Source: Kondoa malvinella
Lineage: Eukaryota; Basidiomycota; Agaricostilbomycetes; Agaricostilbales; Kondoaceae
Direction: 5' to 3'
NCBI GenBank assembly: GCA_039545315.1
Contig: BCIM01000003.1
Coordinates: 105,941 to 169,940 of the forward strand
DNA length: 64,000 bases
Shown here: piece by piece, positions 11,590 through 23,602 of the stretch
How positions within the stretch are numbered: position 1 is the stretch's first letter
How the letters are laid out: the number at the start of each line of letters is the position of its first letter
Notes under the pieces: model-generated
Databases searched by the model: none
What the model saw: only the letters and a program-made list of their open reading frames with translations
Told to the model about the DNA's origin: nothing
Translations under genes and position numbers: made by a program

Positions 11590-14500
11590 ATGTCGTCCCA
11601 AGGATCCTTTCCTTCGCACGACCTTTCTGCGACTTTCCAATTTGCTCGCGAAGAAGAAGTTGTCTTGCAATGTGAGCTTGGCTGCTGATGCTGTCAGACT
11701 TGCTCTGATGCGATGCTTTGCCCTATCACAGACTGGCGAGACATTGACGCTTTCCAAGAATCGCTCAGGCAGTCGAAAGACCGCAAACCTTTCTCCTTCT
11801 ATGTTCGTTTCGCTCTTTAGCTGCTCAAGCCAGTGTACTCAGACTTGGTGTATAGGATGGACCTCCATTCGCTACTGGCCTACCTCATTATGGGCATCTG
11901 CTCATGGGCACAGTCAAGGACATTGTGACTCGATTCGCTCACTCAAACGGATACTATGTCGAACGTCGTTTCGGTTGGGATACCCACGGTCTACCTGTCG
12001 AACGAGAAATTGACAAAAAGCTCGGCATCACTTCAAGAAAGGACGTAATGGACATGGGCATTGATCGATACAATGCAGAATGTCGAGCTATCGTCATGCG
12101 GTATTCTTCTGAATGGCGCACGACGGTGGAAAGGATGGGTCGTTGGATTGATTTCGACAATGATTACAAGACGCTCAATGTTTCCTTCATGGAGAGTGTC
12201 TGGTGGGTGTTTAAGCAATTGTGGGAAAAGGGCGCAGTCTATCAAGGGTTAAGAGTCATGCCTTATTCGACTGCTCTCATGACACCTCTGTCAAACTTTG
12301 AAGCTGGTTCAACCTACCAAGATGTGATCGACCCAGCAGTCACCGTTGCTTTTGAACTTGTCGACGAACCAGGAGCTGCTCTGCTCGCTTGGACAACAAC
12401 ACCTTGGACTCTTCCTTCTAATCTAGCGCTTTGTGTCAACCCCGAATTCACCTACCTCAACATCCATGACGAGAACCTAGACCGAGATTTCTACATTCAT
12501 GAAAAGCTTCTCACTACGCTGTACAAGGATCCCAAAAAGGCTAAATTCAAGAAGCTCTCTTCTATCAAGGGTAAAGAGATGGAAGGCTGGAAGTACAAGC
12601 CCATGTTCCCATACTTCTATGAAAAGGTCAGTGCGCGTCAATGATCCTCTCTGGGACGATCATTGATACTCTAGCTTGACAGTACAAAGACACCTGCTTC
12701 AAGGTCCTCTGCGACGACTATGTGAAAGACGACAGCGGAACTGGTATTGTTCATCAAGCACCTGCATTTGGTGACGATGATCACCGCATTGCTATTCGAG
12801 AAGGCATCGTGCGCAAGGATGAGATGCCACCCATGCCTTTGGATGAGCAGGGAAGGTATACGGATGAAGTGCCTGATTTCAAAGGCATGTATGTGAAAGT
12901 GAGTTTTCGTAGGCTGTGAGATTGACTTGTGCTAATACGTATGGAAAGGACGCCGACAAAGTCATTATGAAGCACCTTAAGCAATCTGGGCACCTCATCG
13001 TACAAGCTACGCTGAACCACGCTTACCCTTTCTGCTGGCGGTGAGCGCACAATGTTTTTGTACTATCTCAGTACTAAGAATGCACGATGTTGCTCACAGA
13101 TCTGGTACACCTCTGATCAACCGAGCCATTCAAGTGTGGTTCGTCTCGGTCGAGCCCATCAAAGATCAGCTCATTGCCAACAACAAGCAAACGAGATGGT
13201 CAGCAGCTGCTTCCGTCGTGTCTGACATATGGCTGACCTGAATTGCAGGGTACCACAAGAAGTCGGCGATCGTCGGTTCCAAAGCTGGCTCGAGAACGCC
13301 CGCGATTGGAACGTCTCCCGAAACCGGTATTGGGGCACACCTCTACCTATTTGGAGAAGTGACGACGGCGAAGAGATGGTCTGTGTTGGATCTGTCGAAG
13401 AGCTGAATGAGTTGTCTGGCTGTGGCATCGTCAAAGATCTGCATCGTGAGACTGTCGACGGCATCACTATCCCTAGCAAGAAGGGCAAGGGCAGGTTAAA
13501 GCGAGTTGATGAAGTGTTTGATTGCTGGTTTGAGTCCGGAAGGTGCGTGCAGAACGCTTGCTTCAGCCCTCGCTGATGGAAGCTGTCGTATCGTACAGCA
13601 TGCCCTACGCTCAAAATCACTACCCATTCGAGAACAAGGCAGCGCAAGAAGCTTCTTTCCCAGCTGACTTTATCTCGGAAGCTATGGATCAGACTAGGGG
13701 CTGGTTCTACACTTTGCTCGTACTTGCGACACATCTTTTCAAGACCGCGCCATGGAAGAATTTGATTGTTTGCGGTCTTGTGTTGGCAGAGTGAGCTCAA
13801 TTGCTTCCAAAGTAGTTGTGTTCTGATACCAACCGATTCTTACAGAGACGGCAAGAAGATGAGCAAGTCCTTGAAGAACTACCCAGACCCGAATCTCGTC
13901 CTGAATCAGTATGGTGCTGATGCACTAAGGTAAGTCCTCTCAATTTCACGTCTCGTGTACATGCTCATGCCTGCTCGGCAGACTGTTCCTGATCAATTCG
14001 CCAGTCGTGCGAGGAGACAATCTGCGATTCAGAGAAGCTGGTGTGAAAGAAGTCGTCAGCCGAGCTCTCCTACCTTGGCTCAACTCTTTCCGCTTCTTCC
14101 TCGGCTCTGTTGCGCTATTGGAGAAAGAGCATGGCGTCAAGTTCACATATGATGGAACAGCAGCACAGTCGAAGAATGTCATGGACCGCTGGTTGCTTGC
14201 GAGATGTCAGACCCTCATTCAGCATGTGGGCGAAGAGATGGCAGGTGAGACCCGGCTGCACACGCGTGCGATGCAACGCTGAAGATGCTGGAATCACAGC
14301 ATACCGTCTATACACTGTCGTCCCCAGGTTACTGGATCTGGTAGAAGAGCTCACAAACTGGTATGTGCGCTTCAACCGCAGGCGTTTAAAGGCAGAAAGC
14401 GGGCCGGAAGATGCTGTTGTTGCCCTTACTTGCCTGTTTGAGGCTCTTCTCACCCTTTGCCGTACATTGGTGAGTCAGTCTCGACATGCCTGTTCGCTTG

Positions 14501-15531
14501 TAGCTGAATGATGCGATCTAGTCCTCCTTTACTCCTTTCCTTTCCGAACACATCTATCAATCCCTTCGGTCCTTCTTCAACGACCCGTCCAAACTCGGTC
14601 TCGGAGAAGATGTCCGTTCTGTTCACTTCCTACCATTCCCTGTCGTCCGCCAAGAATATTTTGACACCACAATCGAAAGACAAGTCTTGCGCATGCAGAC
14701 TGTCATTCAGCTAGCAAGAGTTGTCCGAGATCGCGAGACATTACCTTTGAAGGTCAGTCTACGACAGATCAAGCAGCTTGGGAGTTGCTCAGCTAGCCTC
14801 GTGCCTGACAGACACCGCTCAAAGAGATTGTCGTCTACCACGAATCACAAGAATACCTCGACGACATCACCTCCCTTTCTCAATACATCCAAGAAGAAAT
14901 CAACGTCCGCGAAGTCATCTGCACAAGCGATGCTGAACGCTGTGGTGTCAAATGGCGTCTCTCTGCTGATTTCGCCGTCTTGGGCAAGAAGCTCCGAAAA
15001 GACTTGCCAAAAGTCAAGAAAGGTCTAGAAAGCGTTACTTCGGAAGAAGCGAAAGCTTTCAATCAATCTGGCGAGATTACTGTTGCTGGCGTTCCGCTCG
15101 TCAAGGGTGATTTGATGGCTTCGTTGTTTGTGGATGATATTCCGGTTGCGCAAGGTGGATCAGAGTACAAGAGTCATTCGGATGGTGATGTGGTCGTGAT
15201 GATGGATTGCTTGGTTCGACCGGAGTACATTGATGAAGCTTTGGCGAGATCGTTGGCGACCAATGTCCAGAAAGCGCGGAAAGAAGCTCGTTTGCAAGCG
15301 ACGGATGATGTGGATGTCTATTTGCGCACGGTGTCGCCTGAAGGAAGGGAGTTGGTCGATCGGTTGCTAAGAGGATCAGTTGCGGAGACTATCGTTCGGG
15401 TGTTGAAGAAGGTGCCGGCGGATCGCTCGCAAATGCCTGAAGGGACAACACCATTCTACGTCACGCCTGAAGATTCACCTTTGGAGTTGGATGAACAGAA
15501 GGTCTACATCACGCTGGTCAAGCTATCTTAA
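11590..15531 (+). CDS. ILS1: isoleucyl-tRNA synthetase, cytosolic
   Basis: Thirteen exons: 11590-11671, 11732-11802, 11856-12626, 12683-12898, 12949-13040, 13100-13198, 13249-13542, 13599-13790, 13846-13929, 13982-14244, 14300-14469, 14522-14752 and 14812-15531. Together they encode 1094 aa, close to the usual eukaryotic length. The class I signature GLPHYGHLL (HIGH) lies near residue 60, directly after intron 2. The KMSKS loop follows intron 8. The catalytic core ([28 protein letters not shown]) and the anticodon-binding domain are intact. There is no mitochondrial presequence, so this is the cytosolic enzyme. It starts about 140 nt after the SAM carrier stop. Confidence 0.95.
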
Positions 15532-15576
15532 GGGTTGGTACAAGTACAAGATATTACAATTCAATCATCTAGATGA

Positions 15577-16543
15577 CTATTTCGCTGCCCCAAACCCACT
15601 GAAACCCATCATAACTTGCATCTGCTGTTCTTCCTCTGTTAAGACAGGCTTGACATCCTCTTGCGCTTTTTTCAAGGCTTTGGCTTCCTTTTTCTGTTCC
15701 CTCCTTGCTACTTTATCGTTGTCCTCTGCTGCTTTAATCTCTTTCAACCGAGTCGCGAAATCATACTCTTTCTTTTCCGCTGCTTCTCTGGATTGTTCCC
15801 TTAGTTGAGCAATCTTGATGCGGACTTGATCGAGTGTAGATTTCGCAACTCGAGTAGTTTGACCTAACCTCTTGAGATCTGCCGCACTTATTAGCATATA
15901 CCGTCGAGCAGCGAGACGAGGACAACACACGACTCCTTCCATTCAAATGATCCAAATAGCTCTGACTGTCCTTATGGTTCCTCGAGCAAACATCACAGTA
16001 ATAACCAGGTTGACCAGGACCTCTACCAGCCGAAGCGTTGACGACCATAATCTTGTTTAAATTCTTATCAAGCTCCAAAGACCCTTCGCGAGCTTTCGCC
16101 TTTTCTGTAGGTTTAGGCAAATCGACATCTTGTTTCTTTCGAGGTGCTTTCTTGCCTATGACCAGATTGTGAGCTATCAGGATCCAACAGGGGAGGGGAA
16201 AGATGTACCTTTGCGTTTAGCTTCTTCTGCTTCTTGGGCGTGTTCACGAGCTTCCCTGTCCTGTAAAAGACAGTCAATTCCGTTGATCGAGTGTTGAAGG
16301 GGGAAGGACTCACCTTTTCTCGTGCTTTCTCTTGATATTCCGCTACATCCCATGTTCGACTATACGTGCACAAGTCAATCAGTGCACAGCTCAAGGCTAG
16401 GTAGAGAGATGTGAAATACCGAAAGTTGGCAGATGACTATATTTGACAAGGCGAGCAGATCAGAACTAGATACACAGAGAGCATAGGAGAGAGAGAGGCA
16501 GGCGACGTACAGCTGATCCAGCCGTTTCCTTCTTTGTTGCCAT
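15577..16543 (-). CDS. SNU23: U4/U6.U5 tri-snRNP protein Snu23 (ZMAT2)
   Basis: Exons 16511-16543, 16420-16436 (17 nt), 16314-16359, 16209-16260, 15934-16155 and 15577-15878 give 223 aa. It is a spliceosomal zinc-finger protein of the tri-snRNP that joins the B complex. Visible family marks are the N-terminal FRRTWDVAEYQEKARE, the matrin-type finger YYCDVCSRNHKDS with HLNGR, the segment RVAKSTLDQVRIKI, a charged coiled coil, and the C-terminal MGFSGFGAAK. It converges with ILS1, whose stop lies 45 nt away, and is divergent from the NmrA-like gene with only 29 nt between the start codons. Confidence 0.92.
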
Positions 16544-16572
16544 GTTTGCTGGTATTCCAAGAACAACGAACG

Positions 16573-18137
16573 ATGGCGAGAACTATTCTAGGTGAGCCAC
16601 ATCTCATACAGGAGGGGGTGAATAGCCAAAGCTGACTATCTGCCTGTGTGTCTCTAGTAACTGGAGGTGAGACCTACTCAAAGGGAGTTCCATGTGAAGC
16701 GGCGAAATGACGATTGGAAGCACAGCGACTGGCAAACAAGGCGGAGCAGTAGTCAACGCTCTCGTCAAAGCCAACAAATCCTCAAACGAGCAGAAATACA
16801 CTATTCTCGCTCTCACGCGCAACAAGGACTCTCCTGCCGCTCAGAGTTTGACCAGTTTACCCAATGGTGCGTTTGATCTCTCCCTCGGTCCCTGGAATGA
16901 ACAAGCTGATGGGCTGCCGATAGTACAACTCGTCGTGGGCGATTTGGATAACCCAGATGCAATCTTTCAACAGACTGGTCATGTAGATGGTGTCTTTAGC
17001 GTTCAAACTGTAAGTTGACTTTCATTCCCTCCCGGCCTTGTCAACTCTTTCTGATCGTGCTAGTAGTACAACCTACAAGGTCAAACAGTAGCAACAGAAG
17101 AACGTCAAGGCAAAGTACCTCCTCTCCCTTCTTTGCATTCCAGAGCAGTGCTAAGTATAGCTCAACAGGCATTGGCGGACTCAGCTTCCAAACATGGTGT
17201 CAAGCAGTTTGTCTATTCTTCAGTTGAACGAGGCGGGAAAGACTGGACTACCGATATTCCACATTTCGCAAGCAAGGCGAATATCGAAGCGTACATCAAG
17301 AACACGCAATTGCAGTGGACGTACGTCTTGCATTCGGGTATTGACGGCATGCTGACTGTGTGGAGGGATTAGCTTCTTGAGGCCTGTATGCTTCATGGAA
17401 AAGTAAGTAAACCTCTTTCGCGACCCGTGATCTTTGCTAATATGTTGCTTCTTTAAGCATTACTCGTAAGTTGGTCACGAATATAAGAGAACCTGTTCAA
17501 TCTGAAAGACCACATTTCCAGCTGACTTCTACGGCAAGTGAGTAGTCTTTCTGGCGCTGCCCACGGTTACCTAATTCCCGAATAAGGATCTTTGGCGCGA
17601 CCTGGGCATCCTGGCTAGGCGGTAACCAACGCTTACAACTCGTCTCTGTCGCCGACATTGGTTCTTTCGCTCTCCTCGCCTTTGAGAAACCAGATGAATG
17701 GTCCAACAAAGCCATTGCTCTAGCAGGCGACGAAAAGACTTTGAACGAGATTGATTTCATTTTCATGAAACAGTTTGGTTATGGGATGCCTAGAGGGTTT
17801 GGTTGGATGGGTTCTGCATTCACGGCTTATGATAAGGATATGGCGGTGCGTTTTTGGAGCTCCTTTGCGCGAAGTGGAAGGTTGCTGATGTGATGATGGA
17901 TGAGTGTAGAAGATGTTTACTTTCTTTAGGGATGTTGGGTTCAGAGCCGACATCAAGGAGTGTCGTCGTGAGTTCTCGATCTAACGATGGAATGGCTCGG
18001 AGCTGAATGTCGTACAGGCTTGGTGTACGATGTCAAGACTACCGAACAGTGGTTGACGAACAGCAAGGCTTGGGTGAGTGTTGCACGTCTGCTTTGAGGG
18101 CCAGCGCTGATGCGCTGTGTAGCACCCTTACATCTAA
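16573..18137 (+). CDS. NmrA-like NAD(P)-binding protein
   Basis: Twelve exons: 16573-16591, 16658-16666 (9 nt), 16726-17009, 17067-17114, 17169-17320, 17373-17402, 17458-17465 (8 nt), 17522-17537 (16 nt), 17587-17845, 17910-17967, 18018-18073 and 18123-18137. They encode 317 aa. The Rossmann motif VTGATGKQG is built from three exons. HGVKQFVYSSVERGG, the spliced LRPVCFMEN and TPDFYGK follow, as in HSCARG/NmrA redox sensors, which bind NADP without clear catalysis. The SDR catalytic YxxxK is not seen. Very small exons make this the most fragmented gene of the window, yet every junction restores a conserved residue. Confidence 0.85.
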
Positions 18138-18613
18138 TCTGCTCGCCTATCATTGTCTGATATTTAGGACACTCCGCTTTCTTTAGCTTTGTAGCATAGT
18201 GCATATTTTGATTTGATTTGCTGTAACAATTCGTGTCACGACGCTGTCATGCAACTTCGACGTTTCTGATGCTCAGGATAAGGCGAAACATAGCATTGAT
18301 TTCGTGTACAGATGCATTACCCAGCAATCGAAATAGCATGCATTCAAGAATTCGTCACCATACTTAGGGCTGGTCGCTGCAAACTGCATTTAGGCACGAG
18401 AAGCAGTCAAATGGAAGCTGCGCAGCTTACGCATGCCTGTTCGTGCCTTCTGGCGTTCTGCGGAGCGTGCCGCTTATTGCACTTGACGCACAGAACACCA
18501 CCAGCGTGGATGCCATGGACGTGTCTATTCATCTAAGCTCATTAAGGGTGAGTCAGAGCAATAGATAGTCTACTATCCAAGCCCACAGTTGTCTCTGGGG
18601 CAATATGTACCTG
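18138..18613. other. intergenic region
   Basis: About 475 nt between converging gene ends. One plus-strand frame (18312-18536, Cys-rich) has no support. Nothing else was seen. Confidence 0.4.
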
Positions 18614-19003
18614 CTATCTCGCAATTGGTCCACAGGCAGTGATTGACGTTGACATGACCAACTCGATGAGCGGTCTGCAGGTGGGTCCATAGCTGACAAA
18701 AGACGAATCAAGCACAGCTGCCATCCTAATCCGACCACTTGCGGCTTCCCAGCTGTCGAGTACTACCGTGCAAGCGCCCCAGTGACAGCGCCCAAGCAAA
18801 TCTACCGTATTGACGTCAGGCTGAGGCTGTGACATGTCCCATAGCTTTCCGACAGTCCTATCTCCTGTAATTGTCGCAAAGACGCTGTCGGGCACGAAGC
18901 GCCCTCCGTAATACCAACCATGCAGATACTTGGACCCTAATCCAAAGTGATGCCATTGACGATTGTAGAATTGATCACGCACGGGGTTTGGTATTGCAGA
19001 CAT
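18614..19003 (-). CDS. small protein of unknown function
   Basis: An uninterrupted frame that can be read from Met at 19003 for 129 aa, or from Met at 19339 for 241 aa. The shorter form is preferred because the upstream part is of irregular composition. The sequence is rich in aromatic residues (QWHHFGLGSKYLHGWYYGG) with no recognisable domain or signal peptide. It might be a real small protein or a fortuitous frame. Confidence 0.35.
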   Translation of the reverse strand: MSAIPNPVRDQFYNRQWHHFGLGSKYLHGWYYGGRFVPDSVFATITGDRTVGKLWDMSQPQPDVNTVDLLGRCHWGACTVVLDSWEAASGRIRMAAVLDSSFVSYGPTCRPLIELVMSTSITACGPIAR

Positions 19004-19533
19004 GATGAGAAGAATATGACTTTGGAAGAGGAAAGCTAGCAATGAAACGCTTCTCGTCTCAACGATTGGACAAAGGGAGAGCTTGCCGAAAAAAACCAAG
19101 ACGGGAGAAGTTGACTTCCAGATATCTAGTCTTCCTGCGCTTTGGTATAGTAAAGTAGACGCTACTAGTCCAAGACGGATCTTGTGCAGTGCATTTGGTG
19201 AATTTGGCCTAGCGAATAGAATTCGTCTGTGCTGACCAATGTCTTCTGTTGCAAGGCAAAGTGAACGAATCGCCCTCCGGATAGAGTCTGTTTGGTAGAC
19301 GTAGACTGCTTGTGTATCTGTAGCGGAGCTGTTTGCCAATGATCGAAGCCTCTGTCGCGAGGAAACAGTCTTTAGGCCAGCATTATTGGCCGCTATTCGC
19401 GCTGATATGCCATCGTTGAGTTCTCTGAGTCTGCTTGACCGCGTTCTGGCCTTATCGCTGAATCCGATAAGCTTTCGCGCGGCAAGACCTTATCAGGTAT
19501 GTCTCTGGCTGAGTCGTCTTCTGATCAGCGACC
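19004..19533. promoter_or_regulatory. divergent intergenic region
   Basis: Lies between the small minus-strand frame and the start of the phosphatase-like gene. It should contain the promoter of the latter. No motif was recognised. Confidence 0.35.
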
Positions 19534-21417
19534 ATGAGCGAGCAAGTACTAGGCGTAGTTGCTTTGACAAGGTCTGCTAAGTAGTCTTGGAATGTCATGC
19601 GCAATTATCTGAACAAGGCCGTTTCGAACAGACACGGAGATAGAAGAGGCTTCTACCAGGATCCAATCACATACGCCGCTTCAGATACGGGCGAGTCATC
19701 ATCTAGCAGCTCGTGCATAACCTGCTGACAGTATAGTATAGTCTTGACTCAGCTGGGTGAGGTACAACAATACGGTTTGGGACAACTGCTTCGGTCATTA
19801 TACTTTACCAATGGATCTGCAAGCTTGATACAAGGGATATCTACTGGTCTGGTAGATGGGAAACAGGTCGAGTTCAGGGCAGACGCTGGTGTAAGCTGCC
19901 TCTTGTGCCAAACAGCAATGAAAAACTGATAGATGTCTAGGGAGAAGGCAGCGTCATTTTCGACAGCGCACTTGCTCTCACGCAAGGTCTCTTTCCTACT
20001 ACCACTTCGTCGAATACTACTTTAGCGAACGGGACAGTAATCACGTAAGGTTTGCATCTTCATCTTAGCTCTGTGCTGATTGCAAGGCAGATCACCACTA
20101 GGAGGTTATCAATACGTCACAATTGAAACAGTCGAGCCAGAGCAAGATATCTCGCTCGAAGGTTTCGTAGATTGCCCAGCTCTTGTGAAGGCGAATGAAG
20201 AGGTATAGTACAGAAGCCGCGCTACAGGCAAAGACTGAGTGTAGTTATCTTCAGTTCCTCTCTTCCTCGGCCTTTGAAAGCGTAGCAAGCGCGAACCAAG
20301 ACTTCTTATCTTCCCTTACACCTTTGCTCGATGGCCGATCAAACGCTCTTGCGAACGCGTACAACATTTTCGATCTGCTCAATGTGCAGTCTATACATAA
20401 CGCTAGTGTTAGTCGTTATTCTGAAGAAATTCTAGGCAATGTCGCTCATTGCCGACTGTTCTAGTTTGCGGAATCAGTGACGGATCAACAACTACAGCAA
20501 GCTCGTAGTCTAGCCAACTATAGAGAACATGGCATCTTCAGTAACGCAGAACTAGACGACATCAGTAATAGTACGCCTTGCTCTTGCCTGTAGACCTTCG
20601 CTCATTAGTTTTAAAAAAGTCGCCAGTCGAACCGTCTTGCCTGATATACTCTCCGCACTTCAATCATTCACTAATACCTCACAACCACTCAAGTATCGCC
20701 AACTGGTAATCTCATACAAGCCCTTCATCTCGCTCTTCCAAATGCTAGGAGTTTCAGACACGTATCCTGAATTGCAAGGCATTGGTATGCTGTTTCACTT
20801 CTCCCAATAAACAAGACTCAATTGTGACTAGTCGACTACGCTTCAACAGTCACCTTTGAGCTTCGACAAGCTCCCGAATCGAATTATGTCGTACAACTCA
20901 ACTTTAAGAACGGGACAGCAGATTTCGCAACGTACAACATGTTTGGCAACAGCGGTGCAACGCCTTTGAGTCAATTCAATTCTTCCTTAGCACCTTATGC
21001 TATCAACACGCTATCGGAATGGTGTAACACATGCAATCAGCATGAAGAGAGGGGATGCGCTACGTGAGTTGTCTCGAGCGTCAAGCAGCTTCATCTCATT
21101 GCTCTGGAATAGTATCGCAGCCGCCAACGAGACGTACGGAACAGTCGACGCAGCACCAGGTCAAAGCAGTAGTCCGCTGGCATCGGGTTTCATCGGCGCT
21201 TGCGTGACTCTCGCACTGCTACTTGCCGCATCAGGTTACTTGTGGTTCAAGGGTCTTTTGATGATCGGTCGAGGAGCTAGATCAAGTCGACATGCAAGAA
21301 CCGTGAGCGAAGATCACCCACTTTCATCGGTCCCGCACAAAGGTGTAAGCGTGATGATGGCCTTTGTTCATGATTTCTCAATTAATCGTGCGATCTATGC
21401 AGTACAACGAGTTCTAG
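19534..21417 (+). CDS. membrane-anchored histidine-acid-phosphatase-like protein
   Basis: Exons 19534-19571, 19632-19694, 19737-19890, 19941-20044, 20091-20202, 20255-20407, 20465-20570, 20620-20784, 20832-21063, 21113-21344 and 21403-21417 give 457 aa. Near the N-terminus VVALTRHGDR carries the phosphohistidine motif RHGxR, assembled over intron 1. LTQLGEVQQYGLGQLLR follows as in the histidine phosphatase superfamily. There is no N-terminal signal peptide; one membrane segment lies near residue 400 (FIGACVTLALLLAASGYLW) with a short tail. I do not see the late HD motif of active acid phosphatases, so activity is uncertain. If the last intron is kept, the frame runs to 21458 (490 aa). The exon 2/3 junction is the weakest. 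Confidence 0.72.
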
Positions 21418-21464
21418 GGTATACCTCCAACAAAATGTCCCAAGTTCAGCCCACGTAAATCTTG

Positions 21465-23456
21465 CTATAATGTAGATAATGCCAAGCAGATTAGACCCAA
21501 TGTAGCTGATAGACTAAAATTGACTGCTGAGCTTTCATTATCGACTGCGTTGATGGGTGCAGATGCGGTCGGTGCAGCGCCTAACACACTATCGGTCGCA
21601 GAAAGTGGAATGACGGTCGATACACCAGCAGGTATAGGCGTAGAGTATTCCTTCATCTCGCATAAGCAATTATACAACCTCCACAAGGGAAAAGCGTACA
21701 GTTTGGGTCCAGGTGACTTCGCCTGACAAAGCCAAGACGGTAGCAGTCTGCAAAGCAGTAGTGACGAGTCTCGGATTTTCAGTCGGTAGATCCGTCTGTA
21801 CGCCAGGGTATTGTTCCAGAGGTTCAGCCCTACCAATGATCTCAGCATGGTTCAGAAACATCCTTTGAGACTAACCAGACATAGCGATCCATAGCATCTA
21901 GGTCTGCTTTGAAAGCAGTTGCGATAGAAGTAGAATTTGTCAGCCTGAAATCGCGCAGATCGAAACCATTGTAGCTCTCTTCCGCCTATCAGACCATCAG
22001 ATCAGATTCAACCAGCCTTCCGGTTGAAAGAGGTTACATACCTTTTCATGCTCATACATGATGATCATCTTCAACTCGGGATAAAGATCATGGAAAGTAG
22101 TGTTTGTAATACAATCCCTTGACCAAGCGAGTTGAACTTCTTCTTGACTTGAACCGCCGAGAATGTCGACGTGATACGCTGCTGCGCCTTCCGAGATGAC
22201 ACATGGGTGGGTGGTGCAGTAGGTAGAGTAAAAAGGTGTGTAACGATCTGCGCGGTAAGGGTCTATTCCCTCCATCCTATCAAGAAACATCAGTACATGA
22301 TATGCAGAGTTTGCGATTTCATACATGTCTTCGCAGAAACCGCCAGGTTGAGGAGCGTTCTCGTTCGCGCGGTCTGGTCCTTTGTCTGCCGCAGGGTCAG
22401 CGACGCCCATGTAAAAAAGAGTGTGGGCCTACAATATACACTGACTCCAGCTGCATCAACAAACAGGTCCCCAGGGTAGTAAGGAGCACTAGGACAAATC
22501 CGGTCAAATTCTGTTGTCCCAAGGGCTAAATCAAGCTCACTATGCATCATCTCCAGCATCAAGGACGCCATTCCCATTCGTGTCCAATGCAGCAGTATCT
22601 TCCGCTGACAGACCATCCAGACCTTGCGAATAGGGATAGCCATATGAAAAATTAGGTGACCATATAATTGTCGTATCAGGCGCAATTTCATGAATCACTG
22701 AATACATCCTTCTCCATTCCCTCACATACTCCGTAGGAGCATGGCCGTAAGCGAACCAAGTTCCCTGCCTGCTCAGGAAAAATCGTGAGCAACCGGAATG
22801 ACTGAAGTAGTTTGAAAGACAAACATTTCAGGAGCATAGCGCAACCAGACTGTCCGGCCTGAATCTTGATATGACTTGATTTGAGTACCGAGCGCTACCA
22901 AATCGGCGTCTGTGACATTGGCCATTCCATCATCTGGGTAAACGGTGAGGAAGTCTGAGATTTAGCAGAGAATATCAGCGGATGTAGTTGTTGGTCGATA
23001 GAGCAAACTGACAGCCTGCGTTGGTGTTTGTGTAATCGATCCTGAAAGCCCATCAATTCTCGCTTAGCGAAGTTAGATCGCTATCAAGAAGGAGGACTGA
23101 CAGGTAGTTAAATGCAGGCCATCCAGTCCCAACGACATAATCATAAGGTGCCAAAGGTATTCTTTGTCCTAGCTATATATCACGGACCCTTCAGGCTTTC
23201 GACGCTAGAAGTATGTACAGGCCTGAAACAAACCTGAAAAGCAGGAAAAGAAAGGTTCATTCTCGCATTGAGAGCTGCTGGTGTATCTGAATAACCTTCT
23301 TGTCCGTTCGTCCATGCCTTTTGTATATAGATGAGCATGAATTGGATTGTAAACAACAAAGCATACGCCGAGGTAAAGTTGGTTCGCTGGGGGGAAAGGT
23401 GCGATATTTGCTGAAGCTAGCTGGGCAGCAGCTAGGACAGCGAGTAGAGAGAGCAT
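21465..23456 (-). CDS. GPI-anchored glycosidase, GH26-like
   Basis: Exons 23367-23456, 23234-23317, 23102-23172, 23013-23041, 22825-22954, 22541-22768, 22433-22488, 22042-22385, 21876-21985, 21700-21829 and 21465-21650 give 485 aa. A signal peptide (MLSLLAVLAAAQLASA) starts the protein. VWLRYAPEMQGTWFAYG resembles the acid/base region of GH26 beta-mannanases (Glu in PEM), and CVISEGAAAYH the nucleophile region. DTNGNGVLDAGDD looks like a Ca-binding loop. The C-terminus is Ser/Thr-rich and ends in a hydrophobic tail, the pattern of a GPI signal. It would act at the cell wall or outside the cell. The substrate is unproven. The gene converges on the phosphatase-like gene, 6-47 nt away depending on that gene's last intron. 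Confidence 0.7.
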
Positions 23457-23602
23457 GTTACTATGCCAGGCAGATGGGAACGACAGAAGCGCTGTTCTGA
23501 GACGACTAGCGATTATTAGGCGCAGATTACTTGTTTGCTTGCTGATTGATACTGTTTGTATGATTGCTGTTATCTTTATCGCAATGCCGAAAAGCTGCGA
23601 GC

